Made by a program: the position numbers and the translations under genes. Of a stretch of 5,708 nt of DNA, positions 1-5,708 are shown one piece after another (the first letter of the stretch is position 1; each line of letters starts with the position of its first letter). This DNA is from Prevotellaceae bacterium (GTDB lineage Bacteria > Bacteroidota > Bacteroidia > Bacteroidales > Paludibacteraceae). The stretch lies in assembly GCA_031290375.1 (NCBI GenBank), contig JAITNR010000091.1, positions 1 through 5,708 on the forward strand. Reading direction: 5' to 3'. The notes below the pieces were generated by a model. It was not told where the DNA came from. It did no database searches and worked only from the letters and a program-made list of their open reading frames with translations.

Positions 1-2
1 TG

Positions 3-92
3 CCTGCCAAAACGTCAAAAGACACACAAACAATATATCAAGCAATGAAAAAACACCGAAGTTTAGTGCCTTATCAATTACTCGAAAATTAA
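3..92 (+). CDS. Possible 3' tail of an unidentified reading frame (cut by window edge)
   Basis: One forward frame is open from the window edge to a TAA at 90-92 and would give a 29-residue C-terminus ending in ...PYQLLEN. The residues look like ordinary protein, but a second forward frame is also open, from position 2 to a TGA near 144, and the stretch is too short to choose between them. I recognise no family. If real, the gene would converge on nadA. The rest of the interval to 211 shows no gene, only AT-rich sequence and a weak hairpin. This is a low-confidence note, not a secure gene. Confidence 0.18.
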   Translation, partial: PAKTSKDTQTIYQAMKKHRSLVPYQLLEN

Positions 93-158
93 AAAATGTA
101 GTGGCTCGCTGTTTTGGTAAGCCATTGAGTAATAGTACTTTGTGATTTTTGACCGTCG

Positions 159-193
159 AAGTCAGAGAAAAAAGTATTATTTTTTTCAGACTT
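159..193 (-). terminator. Imperfect hairpin downstream of nadA, possible transcript end
   Basis: Bases 159-163 pair with 189-193. After one A/A mismatch, 165-172 pair with 180-187 (one G-T wobble) around a 7-base loop. The stem lies about 20 bases past the nadA stop codon and has long A and T runs in its arms. It is mostly A-T pairs, and no clean T-run follows it on the minus strand, so it is a weak match to an intrinsic terminator. It may serve convergent transcripts or simply be AT-rich sequence. Confidence 0.3.
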
Positions 194-211
194 TCTAAGA
201 ACAATTTTTTT

Positions 212-1138
212 TTATGACATCTCTAACATTCTAAGTATCGGCTTCACCGCTTTCGTGCGAATTTGTTCATCAATAATAATTTCGGGAGTTTCGTTTTTGA
301 GACAATTATAAAGTTTTTCTAATGTGTTAAGTCTCATAAAATTACATTCATTGCAGACACATGTGCTGTCGTCCGGCGGCACGGGAATATACTTTTTATG
401 AGGATTTGTTTTCTGCATTTGGTGTAAAATTCCACTTTCGGTGGCAACAAGAAACAGATTGTTAGACGATTGCGAAGTAAAATTGAGCAATGCCTGCGTA
501 CTGCCAACAAAATCAGCTACCAGCAAAACAGGCTTTTTACATTCCGGATGCGCAATTACTTTAGCATCAGGATATTGAGCCTTAAGTTTGAGAAGTTTTT
601 CCAGCGAAAATTGCTCATGCACATGACAGGCACCATTCCAAAGCAGCATTTTGCGTCCCGTTGTCGAATTGATATAATCACCGAGATTTTTATCCGGAGC
701 AAAAATAATTTTCTCATTCTCAGGCAGTTGCTCAATGATTTTTTTTGCATTAGTGGAAGTAACCGTAATGTCCGCGAGAGCCTTCACGGCGGCTGTGGTA
801 TTGACGTAGGTGATTACCGTATGGTCTGGATGCTGCTTGACAAACTCTCCAAACTCGTCCGCCGGACAACTGTCTGCTAACGAGCAACCTGCATTTTCGT
901 CTGGGATTAATACTTTCCTGGTCGGGTTGAGTATTTTTGCTGTTTCTCCCATAAAATGCACGCCGCACAGCACAATGACGTCCGCAACTGTTTTCTCCGC
1001 CTGCTGAGCCAAAGCCAAAGAATCGCCCACAAAATCAGCGATATCCTGAATTTCCGGTATCTGATAATAATGAGCCATAATCACTGCATTTTTCTCTTTG
1101 CGAAGAGTGTTGATTGCTTCTGTATAGTTGGTTTGCAT
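212..1138 (-). CDS. nadA: Quinolinate synthase A (4Fe-4S enzyme of NAD synthesis)
   Basis: NadA condenses iminoaspartate with dihydroxyacetone phosphate to give quinolinate, the precursor of the NAD ring, in the cytoplasm; it normally works with NadB and NadC, neither of which is in this window. Read from the ATG at 1138 the protein has 308 residues, typical of the short NadA form. The family opening AHYYQIPEIQDIADFVGDS is at about 22-40. The three expected [4Fe-4S] ligands are Cys85 (AGCSLADSC), Cys171 (GACHVHEQF) and Cys265 (CNECNFMRLNTLEK), with spacing like that of the Thermotoga and Pyrococcus enzymes. Two further cysteines (260, 262) sit just before the last ligand. An in-frame TTG at 1147 would add three residues; the ATG is preferred. 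The gene starts 10 bp after the folE stop, so it is probably co-transcribed with folE. Identification is secure. Confidence 0.96.
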   Translation of the reverse strand: MQTNYTEAINTLRKEKNAVIMAHYYQIPEIQDIADFVGDSLALAQQAEKTVADVIVLCGVHFMGETAKILNPTRKVLIPDENAGCSLADSCPADEFGEFVKQHPDHTVITYVNTTAAVKALADITVTSTNAKKIIEQLPENEKIIFAPDKNLGDYINSTTGRKMLLWNGACHVHEQFSLEKLLKLKAQYPDAKVIAHPECKKPVLLVADFVGSTQALLNFTSQSSNNLFLVATESGILHQMQKTNPHKKYIPVPPDDSTCVCNECNFMRLNTLEKLYNCLKNETPEIIIDEQIRTKAVKPILRMLEMS

Positions 1139-1148
1139 AATTTTCAAT

Positions 1149-1736
1149 CTACAGTATCAACGAAATAAATTCTTCTCTTGTTTTTTGGCTTTGGAAAATG
1201 CCTGTAAAGTCGGAAGTAGTGGTGGTGGAATGTTGCTTTTGAACGCCGCGCATCTGCATACAAAGGTGTTGAGCCTCAATTACTACCATCACTCCCATCG
1301 GTTTTAGTGTGTCCTGAATGCACTCTTTTATTTGCATTGTGAGACGCTCTTGCAGTTGCAGTCGGTGGGCAAAAATATCAACTACGCGGGCAATTTTGCT
1401 AAGCCCTGTGATTGTGCCATTGGGAATGTACGCCACGTGAGCCTTACCAAAAAACGGCAATATATGATGTTCGCACATTGAAAAAAATTCGATGTCTTTT
1501 ACAATCACCATTTGTCTGTAATCTTCGTGAAACATAGCCGAAGTCAGCATTTCGTGTGGGTTTTGCCTGTAGCCCGACAACAAAAACTGCATCGCTTTTG
1601 ATACCCTGAGAGGCGTTTTTAGTAGCCCTTCACGCTGAACATCTTCGCCCAAAACGCCGATAATTTCGGCATAGTTCTTTGAAAGTTTTTGTGTAACTTC
1701 TTCGGTTAAATCATCGAAAGTAAACTCTTTTTCCAT
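1149..1736 (-). CDS. folE: GTP cyclohydrolase I
   Basis: FolE converts GTP to 7,8-dihydroneopterin triphosphate, the first step of tetrahydrofolate synthesis (and a source of other pterins and deazapurines). It is cytoplasmic and in the known family forms a zinc-dependent homodecamer. From the ATG at 1736 the protein has 195 residues, close to the usual 190-220. The zinc site is visible as Cys88 and His91 in the CEHHILPF motif and Cys159 in AQHLCMQMRGV; the histidines matching E. coli His112 and His179 are His90 and His157. The second signature, SKIARVVDIFAHRLQLQERLT, lies at about 113-133. An in-frame TTG at 1751 would add five residues; the ATG was chosen because MEKEFTFDDL is a normal beginning and nothing supports the extension. 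It lies 38 bp behind the SPOR gene and 10 bp ahead of nadA, with no obvious promoter in between. Confidence 0.96.
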   Translation of the reverse strand: MEKEFTFDDLTEEVTQKLSKNYAEIIGVLGEDVQREGLLKTPLRVSKAMQFLLSGYRQNPHEMLTSAMFHEDYRQMVIVKDIEFFSMCEHHILPFFGKAHVAYIPNGTITGLSKIARVVDIFAHRLQLQERLTMQIKECIQDTLKPMGVMVVIEAQHLCMQMRGVQKQHSTTTTSDFTGIFQSQKTREEFISLIL

Positions 1737-1774
1737 ATTTTCAGTATTCAATATCTTAGAGAAATGTAAGGATT

Positions 1775-2218
1775 TTACTCATTAAATTTTACAATATAAA
1801 TATTGCCTTTCAGTTCGGGAAATTCCTTGAGCAGCAACTCTTTGAGTTCCTGTGCCTCACTTGAGGTTTGAAATTTGCCTACACGTACCTTCCAAAATGG
1901 CGAAAACCTTTCGACACGTACATTTTCGTAAGGTAATTTTTTTAAAATCTTGTTTTCAACTGCAAATGCTTCATCTTTGGCACTTTGCGAGTTTTCGGAA
2001 AACACCTGAACACTCCAGCCTTTTTTCAGAGTATTAGCTGACGAAAAATCTGTGTTCGTTTTATTCAACAAATAATCAATTGATTGACTTTGATGTACAA
2101 CAACCGTTGCACCACTTGCCTCGTCTTTTTGGGACAAATCCTCGATAATCGAAACATTCTGGGCAAACACCGTCATGCCCGACACAAAAAAGGTTGCTAA
2201 AAGAATTGCTTTTTTCAT
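1775..2218 (-). CDS. Secreted SPOR-domain protein
   Basis: The product is a 147-residue exported protein. Residues 1-19 form a signal peptide (MKK, a hydrophobic stretch, then FA|QN), and no lipobox cysteine is present, so it should be soluble in the periplasm. After a spacer of about 45 residues, residues 67-145 match a SPOR domain: GWSVQVFS starts the first strand, and FWKVRVGKFQTSSEAQELKELL is the conserved strand-helix segment. SPOR domains in general bind glycan strands lacking stem peptides, often at the division site; the role of this protein is unknown. The longest open frame begins at a TTG at 2266, but the ATG at 2218 gives a proper signal peptide and leaves room for the promoter box at 2244-2251. 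From memory, a SPOR gene directly before folE recurs in Bacteroidales. No enzymatic domain is visible. Confidence 0.88.
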   Translation of the reverse strand: MKKAILLATFFVSGMTVFAQNVSIIEDLSQKDEASGATVVVHQSQSIDYLLNKTNTDFSSANTLKKGWSVQVFSENSQSAKDEAFAVENKILKKLPYENVRVERFSPFWKVRVGKFQTSSEAQELKELLLKEFPELKGNIYIVKFNE

Positions 2219-2243
2219 AACTGTTAATTTGATAATTAAAGTG

Positions 2244-2251
2244 CAAATGTA
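2244..2251 (-). promoter_or_regulatory. Candidate -7 box (TACATTTG) of the SPOR-folE-nadA transcript
   Basis: On the minus strand the gap between malQ and the SPOR gene reads TACATTTG, an exact fit to the Bacteroidota -7 consensus TAnnTTTG. It would start transcription near 2238, about 20 bases before the ATG at 2218. No good TTTG -33 element stands at the usual 19-21 base spacing, so the promoter is either weak or only a secondary one, and read-through from malQ is also possible. Confidence 0.45.
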
Positions 2252-2266
2252 TATAAAAATTTTCAA

Positions 2267-4849
2267 TTACGGACGTACAAAATTAATTGAGAAGGCTGAT
2301 TTAGACAAAAATTCTTCCAAAGTCAAATGTATTCGATAGCACCATAAATTGTTGGGATTGTCGGGCGTGTTTATTCTTTCGTTCTCAAAATCGGGATTGG
2401 CAACGTTTTGGTCAATCGCAAAGCAGTCTTGCAACGGTATTATTGCCAACATTGAATTGGATTTAAAATGTTCGGCAATAATTGTTTTGGCAATCTCAGG
2501 CGTGCAGTTTTCGGGGGCTAAACCGATTATTTCAAGCTGTTTATTATAAAAACGCTGCGTCTTTTCCTTGTCTTCCATCCACCACGCTCTGAGGGGCGAC
2601 ATATCGTGAGTTCCTGTGCTACAAACCGAAAAATATGGCGTTTGGGACAAATCAACAAATTCAACACCGCATTCCTTTGGCATTCGTTGAATTTCGAGGC
2701 TGAGAATATGCAGTTGCCGCATCACATCAGGGACAGACTGAGGCAACATTCCCAAATCCTCACCACAAATCAACATCGAACAGCCCGAAAGTATATTTGA
2801 GAGTTGTTCAACAGCATTTTGTTTCCAAAATTCATTTTGGCGAACATAAAAAAAGTTTTCGTAAAGTAAAATAAGTTTCTCTCTTTCACTTAGTTCGAGA
2901 TTTTGGAATGACAGCGAATTTAAAAGCGAAATTCTTGGATGATAATGAATTTTTTTTCTGACATCTTCAATAAAAATCACTTCACAATGTAGTTGTAACA
3001 AGGCTTTTAGAACTGTTCTGTCAAAATGAGACTCGGAAAATTTTGCAACGATTTTTCTCTGACTGTCAAACTCTTTTTTGAACGAATAAACTCCCCGTTC
3101 CTTTCTAAAAAACATTTTTTTTATCTTTTCAGAATTTTCACCAAATAATTTATTTATAATATATTCATTAATAAAAGGTTTTATGAAGCGTTTGGAGTCA
3201 AACTTGATGCCATATTTTTCAATATCCTCAACAGAAAGCGGCAAAGCAGGATTGAACGTGCCAAGCAACCCCCAAAGTGCATTCAAGGGAATTTCCCAAA
3301 TTCTGAAAAAGCCCAGAATATGGTCAATTCTGATAGCATCAAAAAACTTTTCCATAGCCTTAAACCGTTGTTGCCACCAGTGATAGTCGTCCTTCGCCAT
3401 ATTTTGCCAGTTATACGTTGGGAAACCCCAATTTTGTCCGATTTGCGAAAAATCGTCAGGCGGTGCTCCGGCAGACATATCACGGTGAAAAAGATGAGGT
3501 AACTGCCATACTTCCATACTGTTAGCCGACACACCTATCGGCAAATCGCCTTTCAAAGCAATGCCATTCGAATTGAGGTACTTTTTGACTTCGGTCAATT
3601 GAAATTCGAGATGATACTGAACAAAACAGTAAAACTCAATTTGCCTTTTGTGTTCCCGCGCAAAACACTTCACTTTTTGCACGTCAAAAACAGAGTACTC
3701 GCCCCATTGGGTAAAGTCCGCAGTATGATTTTTATCCCTCAAACACGAATATGCAGCATAGTAGAGAAGCCAATTTCTATTTCTTTTAATAAAATCTTTA
3801 AAATCATCAGTTTCAAACGACTTTTCAGATTGATTGTAAATAATTCGAAGATATTCCAATTTTGTTTCAAATACTTTTTGATAATCAACTGTATTATTGC
3901 TGTTCAGGTCTGTGCGTTTTTTTTCAAATTCATTTCTTAGAGTTTTATCATTGATTATACCAACTTTTTTCAGGTTAATATAAATTGGGTGCAAAGCATA
4001 TACGGAATTTATGCGATATGGATAAGCATCAGTATTAGCGCGGGTTTCGGTGGTGTCATTGACTGGCAAAATTTGAATAATTTTGAGCCCGACAAGACAA
4101 GCCCAATCTGCCAACAGTTTAAGATGTTCAAATTCACCAACACCCCAATCATTATCACTCCTCAAGGAAAAAACAGGTATTGCAACCCCCGAAGCCTTCC
4201 AAATATTTTGCCCGCTAAACTGTGCCGTATATTGCAGATAATCAACAGCCGGATTAATATCCAAAACTCTATTTTTACCATCTTCCCATTGAATTGTTTT
4301 ATTTTTGTTCAGAACCACAAATTTGAAGTCGCTTTTCCCTGCAAAAACCTCAATCGGCACACTGACAGTCCACAAACAATAATCAATTTTTTTCAACCTT
4401 AACAATTTTTTCTCCTCCCAATCGCAAAACGACCCTGTCAAGCCAAGCTCAAACTCTTGACTCAGAGCAGGATATTCAACGCTGAAATTAACCGTAGCCT
4501 TTTTAACTGATTGATTTCCTCTGTTTTGATTTGGAAAATAAACGTTAAAAGGTTTAGTCTTGAATGGTATATTTCTGTCAGAAAAAAGAAATTCGTCATA
4601 TATTTCTGCATTTTTACAATTTTTGGGCAAAATGATTTTTCTATCCGTTTTGTCTTCTAAAGTTATTTTATCTTTCTCATTTTTAATATAATAGGAATAA
4701 TTGATCTGATTATCAAAATCCAAATTCAAGCAACAAACCCAAAGAAAATCCTTTGTATAAGTCAGAGAAAATTCTTTATTTTCGATTTTGACAAACAGAT
4801 TTTGTCCAAAATGCGTTTTGCAAACAGTTTTAAACGTCAAGTCAAGCAT
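2267..4849 (-). CDS. malQ: 4-alpha-glucanotransferase, DPE2-like (GH77 with N-terminal CBM20 modules)
   Basis: This amylomaltase moves alpha-1,4-glucan segments between maltodextrins and releases glucose, in cytoplasmic maltose or glycogen use. The 860 residues begin with two starch-binding-type modules. The first (about 1-105) is recognisable but shortened; the second (about 117-215) keeps the LTGSFCDWEEKKLL and QWEDGKNRVL segments. The GH77 barrel starts near 222 (IPVFSLRSDNDWGVGEF). Expected catalytic residues are Asp509 (IRIDHILGF, nucleophile), Glu697 (GEDLG, acid/base) and Asp749 (STGTHDM, transition-state stabiliser). The nucleophile and acid/base lie 188 residues apart, against about 47 in T. 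aquaticus amylomaltase, so an insertion of about 140 residues is present. This, with the CBM20 pair, is the layout of plant DPE2. The start is an ATG with a -7 box 31-38 bases upstream and no Shine-Dalgarno. A 48 bp gap separates it from the SPOR gene. Confidence 0.93.
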   Translation of the reverse strand: MLDLTFKTVCKTHFGQNLFVKIENKEFSLTYTKDFLWVCCLNLDFDNQINYSYYIKNEKDKITLEDKTDRKIILPKNCKNAEIYDEFLFSDRNIPFKTKPFNVYFPNQNRGNQSVKKATVNFSVEYPALSQEFELGLTGSFCDWEEKKLLRLKKIDYCLWTVSVPIEVFAGKSDFKFVVLNKNKTIQWEDGKNRVLDINPAVDYLQYTAQFSGQNIWKASGVAIPVFSLRSDNDWGVGEFEHLKLLADWACLVGLKIIQILPVNDTTETRANTDAYPYRINSVYALHPIYINLKKVGIINDKTLRNEFEKKRTDLNSNNTVDYQKVFETKLEYLRIIYNQSEKSFETDDFKDFIKRNRNWLLYYAAYSCLRDKNHTADFTQWGEYSVFDVQKVKCFAREHKRQIEFYCFVQYHLEFQLTEVKKYLNSNGIALKGDLPIGVSANSMEVWQLPHLFHRDMSAGAPPDDFSQIGQNWGFPTYNWQNMAKDDYHWWQQRFKAMEKFFDAIRIDHILGFFRIWEIPLNALWGLLGTFNPALPLSVEDIEKYGIKFDSKRFIKPFINEYIINKLFGENSEKIKKMFFRKERGVYSFKKEFDSQRKIVAKFSESHFDRTVLKALLQLHCEVIFIEDVRKKIHYHPRISLLNSLSFQNLELSEREKLILLYENFFYVRQNEFWKQNAVEQLSNILSGCSMLICGEDLGMLPQSVPDVMRQLHILSLEIQRMPKECGVEFVDLSQTPYFSVCSTGTHDMSPLRAWWMEDKEKTQRFYNKQLEIIGLAPENCTPEIAKTIIAEHFKSNSMLAIIPLQDCFAIDQNVANPDFENERINTPDNPNNLWCYRIHLTLEEFLSKSAFSINFVRP

Positions 4850-4880
4850 AAGAAATTCTGTATTGAATACGGTTGAGCTA

Positions 4881-4911
4881 CAAAATTAAACATATTTTCT
4901 TACATATGAAA
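4881..4911 (-). promoter_or_regulatory. malQ promoter, Bacteroidota type
   Basis: Reading the minus strand, a TTTC at 4911-4908 (one change from the -33 consensus TTTG) is followed after 19 bases by TAATTTTG at 4888-4881, an exact TAnnTTTG -7 box. Transcription would start near 4875, leaving a leader of about 25 bases before the malQ ATG. The -33 part overlaps a perfect 12-base AT palindrome (AAAATATATTTT, 4909-4920), which might be an operator or just AT-rich promoter DNA. Confidence 0.6.
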
Positions 4912-5027
4912 ATATATTTTTATAAATGAATAGCTAAATAATGCTGACATTCGTGAATTGTTAGCCAACAATTGCGAATAACTCCCCACCTGTTTTCTCA
5001 CTTCCCATTAATTTACTAAATAACTGC

Positions 5028-5283
5028 ATGACGCATACAAGGAAGATGTTTTGCCAACTGACCTCAGGCGACAGTGATAAATATGTTTTTCCTCAAATCA
5101 CTTCGGACGAACATATCAATCACACAGTTGCCGCATGGGTAAAGCGGGCAGGAATAACGAAATACCACATTTCACTGTTTCCGCCACGCATACGCAACTT
5201 TGCAACTCACAAACGGAACTGATATTTACACCGTCAGCAAGTTGTCAGGGCACAAAAATAGATGCAATAAAAATTCCTTGTGA
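5028..5283 (+). pseudogene. Decayed tyrosine recombinase (phage-type integrase), C-terminal fragment
   Basis: Two adjoining frames together spell the C-terminal catalytic half of a tyrosine recombinase. From 5028 to about 5170 one frame reads ...KYVFPQITSDEHINHTV, AAWVKRAGITKYHIS. From 5170 the next frame reads FHCFRHAYATLQLTNGTDIY, then TVSKLSGHKN, and stops at 5281. FHCFRH carries the catalytic H-x-x-R pair and GHKN holds the second His/Trp position. The frame change near 5170 is one extra base modulo 3; a 5-base deletion removing part of an expected HIS-FHC junction would explain it. The nucleophilic tyrosine, normally about nine residues after GHKN, is absent because similarity ends there, and the N-terminal domain is missing. 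Faint similarity may reach back to about 4986 in the first frame. It is surely inactive and probably marks an old mobile-element or integration boundary next to the malQ cluster. Confidence 0.85.
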
Positions 5284-5425
5284 ATAATTTTGCGCTCGAA
5301 TATCAAAATAAAAATGTAATTCTGCACTTTGAATTAAAAACAAAAGTTTTATGATATAAAAAAAGAAATTAGTGCGTAAAGCACTGAAAATTAAATACAT
5401 AAAATAGCATTTTGCTGTTTATTCT
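5284..5425 (+). other. AT-rich intergenic stretch with two small hairpins
   Basis: No gene is visible between the integrase remnant and the large inverted-repeat element. Two small stem-loops occur: a perfect 5-bp AGTGC/GCACT stem at 5371-5385 with loop GTAAA, and an 8-bp stem at 5402-5420 (AATAGCA/TGCTGTT core, one G-T wobble, TTT loop). A TTTG at 5328-5331 lies 18 bases before TATGATAT, a poor promoter candidate that could nevertheless start a transcript near 5363 running through the structured element. Confidence 0.3.
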
Positions 5426-5548
5426 TGCCTTCATTTTCCACACGAAGAGACTCGTTTTGAGTATCTAATCAAGAATAAGTTAGCGAAACGCCGTGGAATG
5501 CGGCGTGGAACGACTTATTGATTAGATAGGCGTGGAAACCTGAAGGCA
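5426..5548 (+). ncRNA. Candidate structured RNA: long nested hairpin
   Basis: Four successive helices fold the segment into one elongated hairpin. Outer: TGCCTTCA (5426-5433) with TGAAGGCA (5541-5548), then TTTCCAC (5435-5441) with GTGGAAA (5532-5538). Middle: TATCTAATC (5462-5470) with GATTAGATA (5520-5528), then AATAAGT (5474-5480) with ACTTATT (5513-5519), across a 3-base bulge. Apical: ACGCCG (5488-5493) with CGGCGT (5501-5506) around loop TGGAATG. A 20-base one-sided bubble (5442-5461), itself able to form a small ACGA/TCGT stem, separates the outer and middle parts. No open frame covers it. Elongated stem-bubble-stem RNAs such as 6S RNA have a broadly similar outline, but I cannot assign a family. 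The orientation is inferred only from the terminator-like hairpin on the plus strand. It could equally act as DNA, for example as a repetitive palindrome or transposon end. Confidence 0.4.
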
Positions 5549-5575
5549 GATAGGTTGTTTCCACGCTATTTTATT
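5526..5575 (+). terminator. Strong stem-loop with T-rich tail, probable intrinsic terminator
   Basis: GCGTGGAAAC (5530-5539) pairs perfectly with GTTTCCACGC (5557-5566), and ATA (5526-5528) extends the stem to TAT (5567-5569) past one bulged G. The loop is 17 bases, longer than usual. A T-rich run TATTTTATTTAT follows directly on the plus strand, whereas no such run exists on the other side. Its left arm is shared with the outer helix of the long hairpin, so the two folds exclude each other at bases 5532-5538. It would end transcription before the transposase promoter. Confidence 0.5.
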
Positions 5576-5610
5576 TATAAGTAATTGAAAATAAATTATT
5601 GGTATAAGCG

Positions 5611-5641
5611 TTTAGGTCGCCCAAAAAAAATGCTACCTTTG
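5611..5641 (+). promoter_or_regulatory. Promoter of the transposase gene
   Basis: TTTA at 5611-5614 (one change from TTTG) is followed after 19 bases by TACCTTTG at 5634-5641, an exact -7 box. Transcription should begin about 4-7 bases further on, at or next to the GTG at 5646. The -7 box lies inside a small palindrome, GCTAC-CTTT-GTAGC (5632-5645). The GG at 5601-5602 could be the left tip of the insertion sequence, since IS1595-type ends commonly begin with GG, but no partner end is in view. Confidence 0.6.
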
Positions 5642-5645
5642 TAGC

Positions 5646-5708
5646 GTGAAAACAAGAGAAAAATTTACAGGAGTGAATTCAATAGAATTTTATAAACGCT
5701 TTCAAAGC
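5646..5708 (+). CDS. Transposase N-terminus, probably IS1595-like (partial)
   Basis: Twenty-one codons are visible before the window ends, reading (M)KTREKFTGVNSIEFYKRFQS from a GTG start. The NSIEFYKRF segment resembles the opening of IS1595-family DDE transposases, which is normally followed by a W-containing stretch and a zinc-ribbon (CxxC) motif. Those parts lie outside the window, so the family call rests on about 20 residues. No ATG is available: the frame is closed upstream by a TAG at 5613, and the alternative GTG at 5673 sits directly on an AGGA with no spacing. The start nearly coincides with the predicted transcription start, implying a leaderless message. Confidence 0.55.
   Translation, partial: MKTREKFTGVNSIEFYKRFQS

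Noticed and set aside
108..146. TGGCT/AGCCA stem in the left intergenic region as a terminator
   Set aside because: Only five base pairs with a 13-base loop and no following T-run on either strand.
470..880. Forward open frame of 136 codons opposite nadA
   Set aside because: It lies wholly antisense to the well-conserved nadA and shows no recognisable motif. The other forward frames opposite folE and malQ are shadows of the same kind.
1137..1147. TTG-initiated longer forms of nadA (and likewise of folE at 1751 and the SPOR gene at 2266)
   Set aside because: Each has an in-frame ATG 3, 5 or 16 codons later that gives a normal N-terminus. For the SPOR gene the ATG also yields a proper signal peptide and leaves the promoter box outside the gene.
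5285..5292. TAATTTTG, a perfect -7 box just after the integrase remnant
   Set aside because: No acceptable -33 element stands 19-21 bases upstream, and the motif is expected by chance in AT-rich DNA.
5426..5548. Integron attC site
   Set aside because: The size and hairpin form would fit, but the ends are TGCCTTCA/TGAAGGCA and lack the paired RYYYAAC and GTTRRRY core sites. The lone GTTAGCG at 5479-5485 has no partner.
5426..5569. CRISPR array or retron msr-msd
   Set aside because: The CGTGGAA repeats are short and irregularly spaced with no uniform spacers, and no reverse transcriptase or cas gene is visible nearby.

Overview
The window comes from an AT-rich bacterial genome, very probably a member of the Bacteroidota (Bacteroidales-like). 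Three things point there. The promoters that can be read carry the Bacteroidota -7 box TAnnTTTG (upstream of malQ, the SPOR gene and the transposase). Clear Shine-Dalgarno sequences are absent before the chosen starts. The 4-alpha-glucanotransferase has the tandem-CBM20, insertion-bearing form common in that phylum. I cannot name a genus.

Positions 212-4849 hold four intact genes, all on the minus strand and closely spaced, in transcription order malQ, SPOR-domain gene, folE, nadA. malQ (4849-2267) encodes an 860-residue DPE2-type 4-alpha-glucanotransferase of maltose/maltodextrin and glycogen metabolism. It is followed after 48 bp by a small secreted SPOR-domain protein (2218-1775), which has its own candidate -7 box. 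folE (1736-1149, GTP cyclohydrolase I, first step towards folate) follows after 38 bp and nadA (1138-212, quinolinate synthase, NAD synthesis) after 10 bp. SPOR-folE-nadA are probably co-transcribed. The functions (glucan processing, envelope, folate, NAD) share no obvious pathway, so this looks like a housekeeping cluster. For the last three genes the longest open frame begins at a TTG, and I moved each start to the next in-frame ATG.

Positions 1-211 hold no secure gene. There is a possible tail of an unidentified reading frame ending at 92 and an imperfect hairpin behind nadA that may end its transcript.

The right end (about 4950-5708) is accessory DNA. It holds a decayed tyrosine recombinase (5028-5283) that is frameshifted, lacks its N-terminal part and stops before the nucleophilic tyrosine. 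At the edge are the first 21 codons of a probable IS1595-like transposase, with its own promoter and an apparently leaderless GTG start. Between them, at 5426-5569, is the most unusual item: about 145 bases of dense nested inverted repeats ending in a terminator-like hairpin plus T-rich tract. It contains five copies of a GTGGAA/TTCCAC core and two mutually exclusive pairings. It could be an undescribed structured RNA, an attenuator or riboswitch-like switch, or a hairpin-rich mobile or repetitive DNA element. The sequence alone does not decide which.
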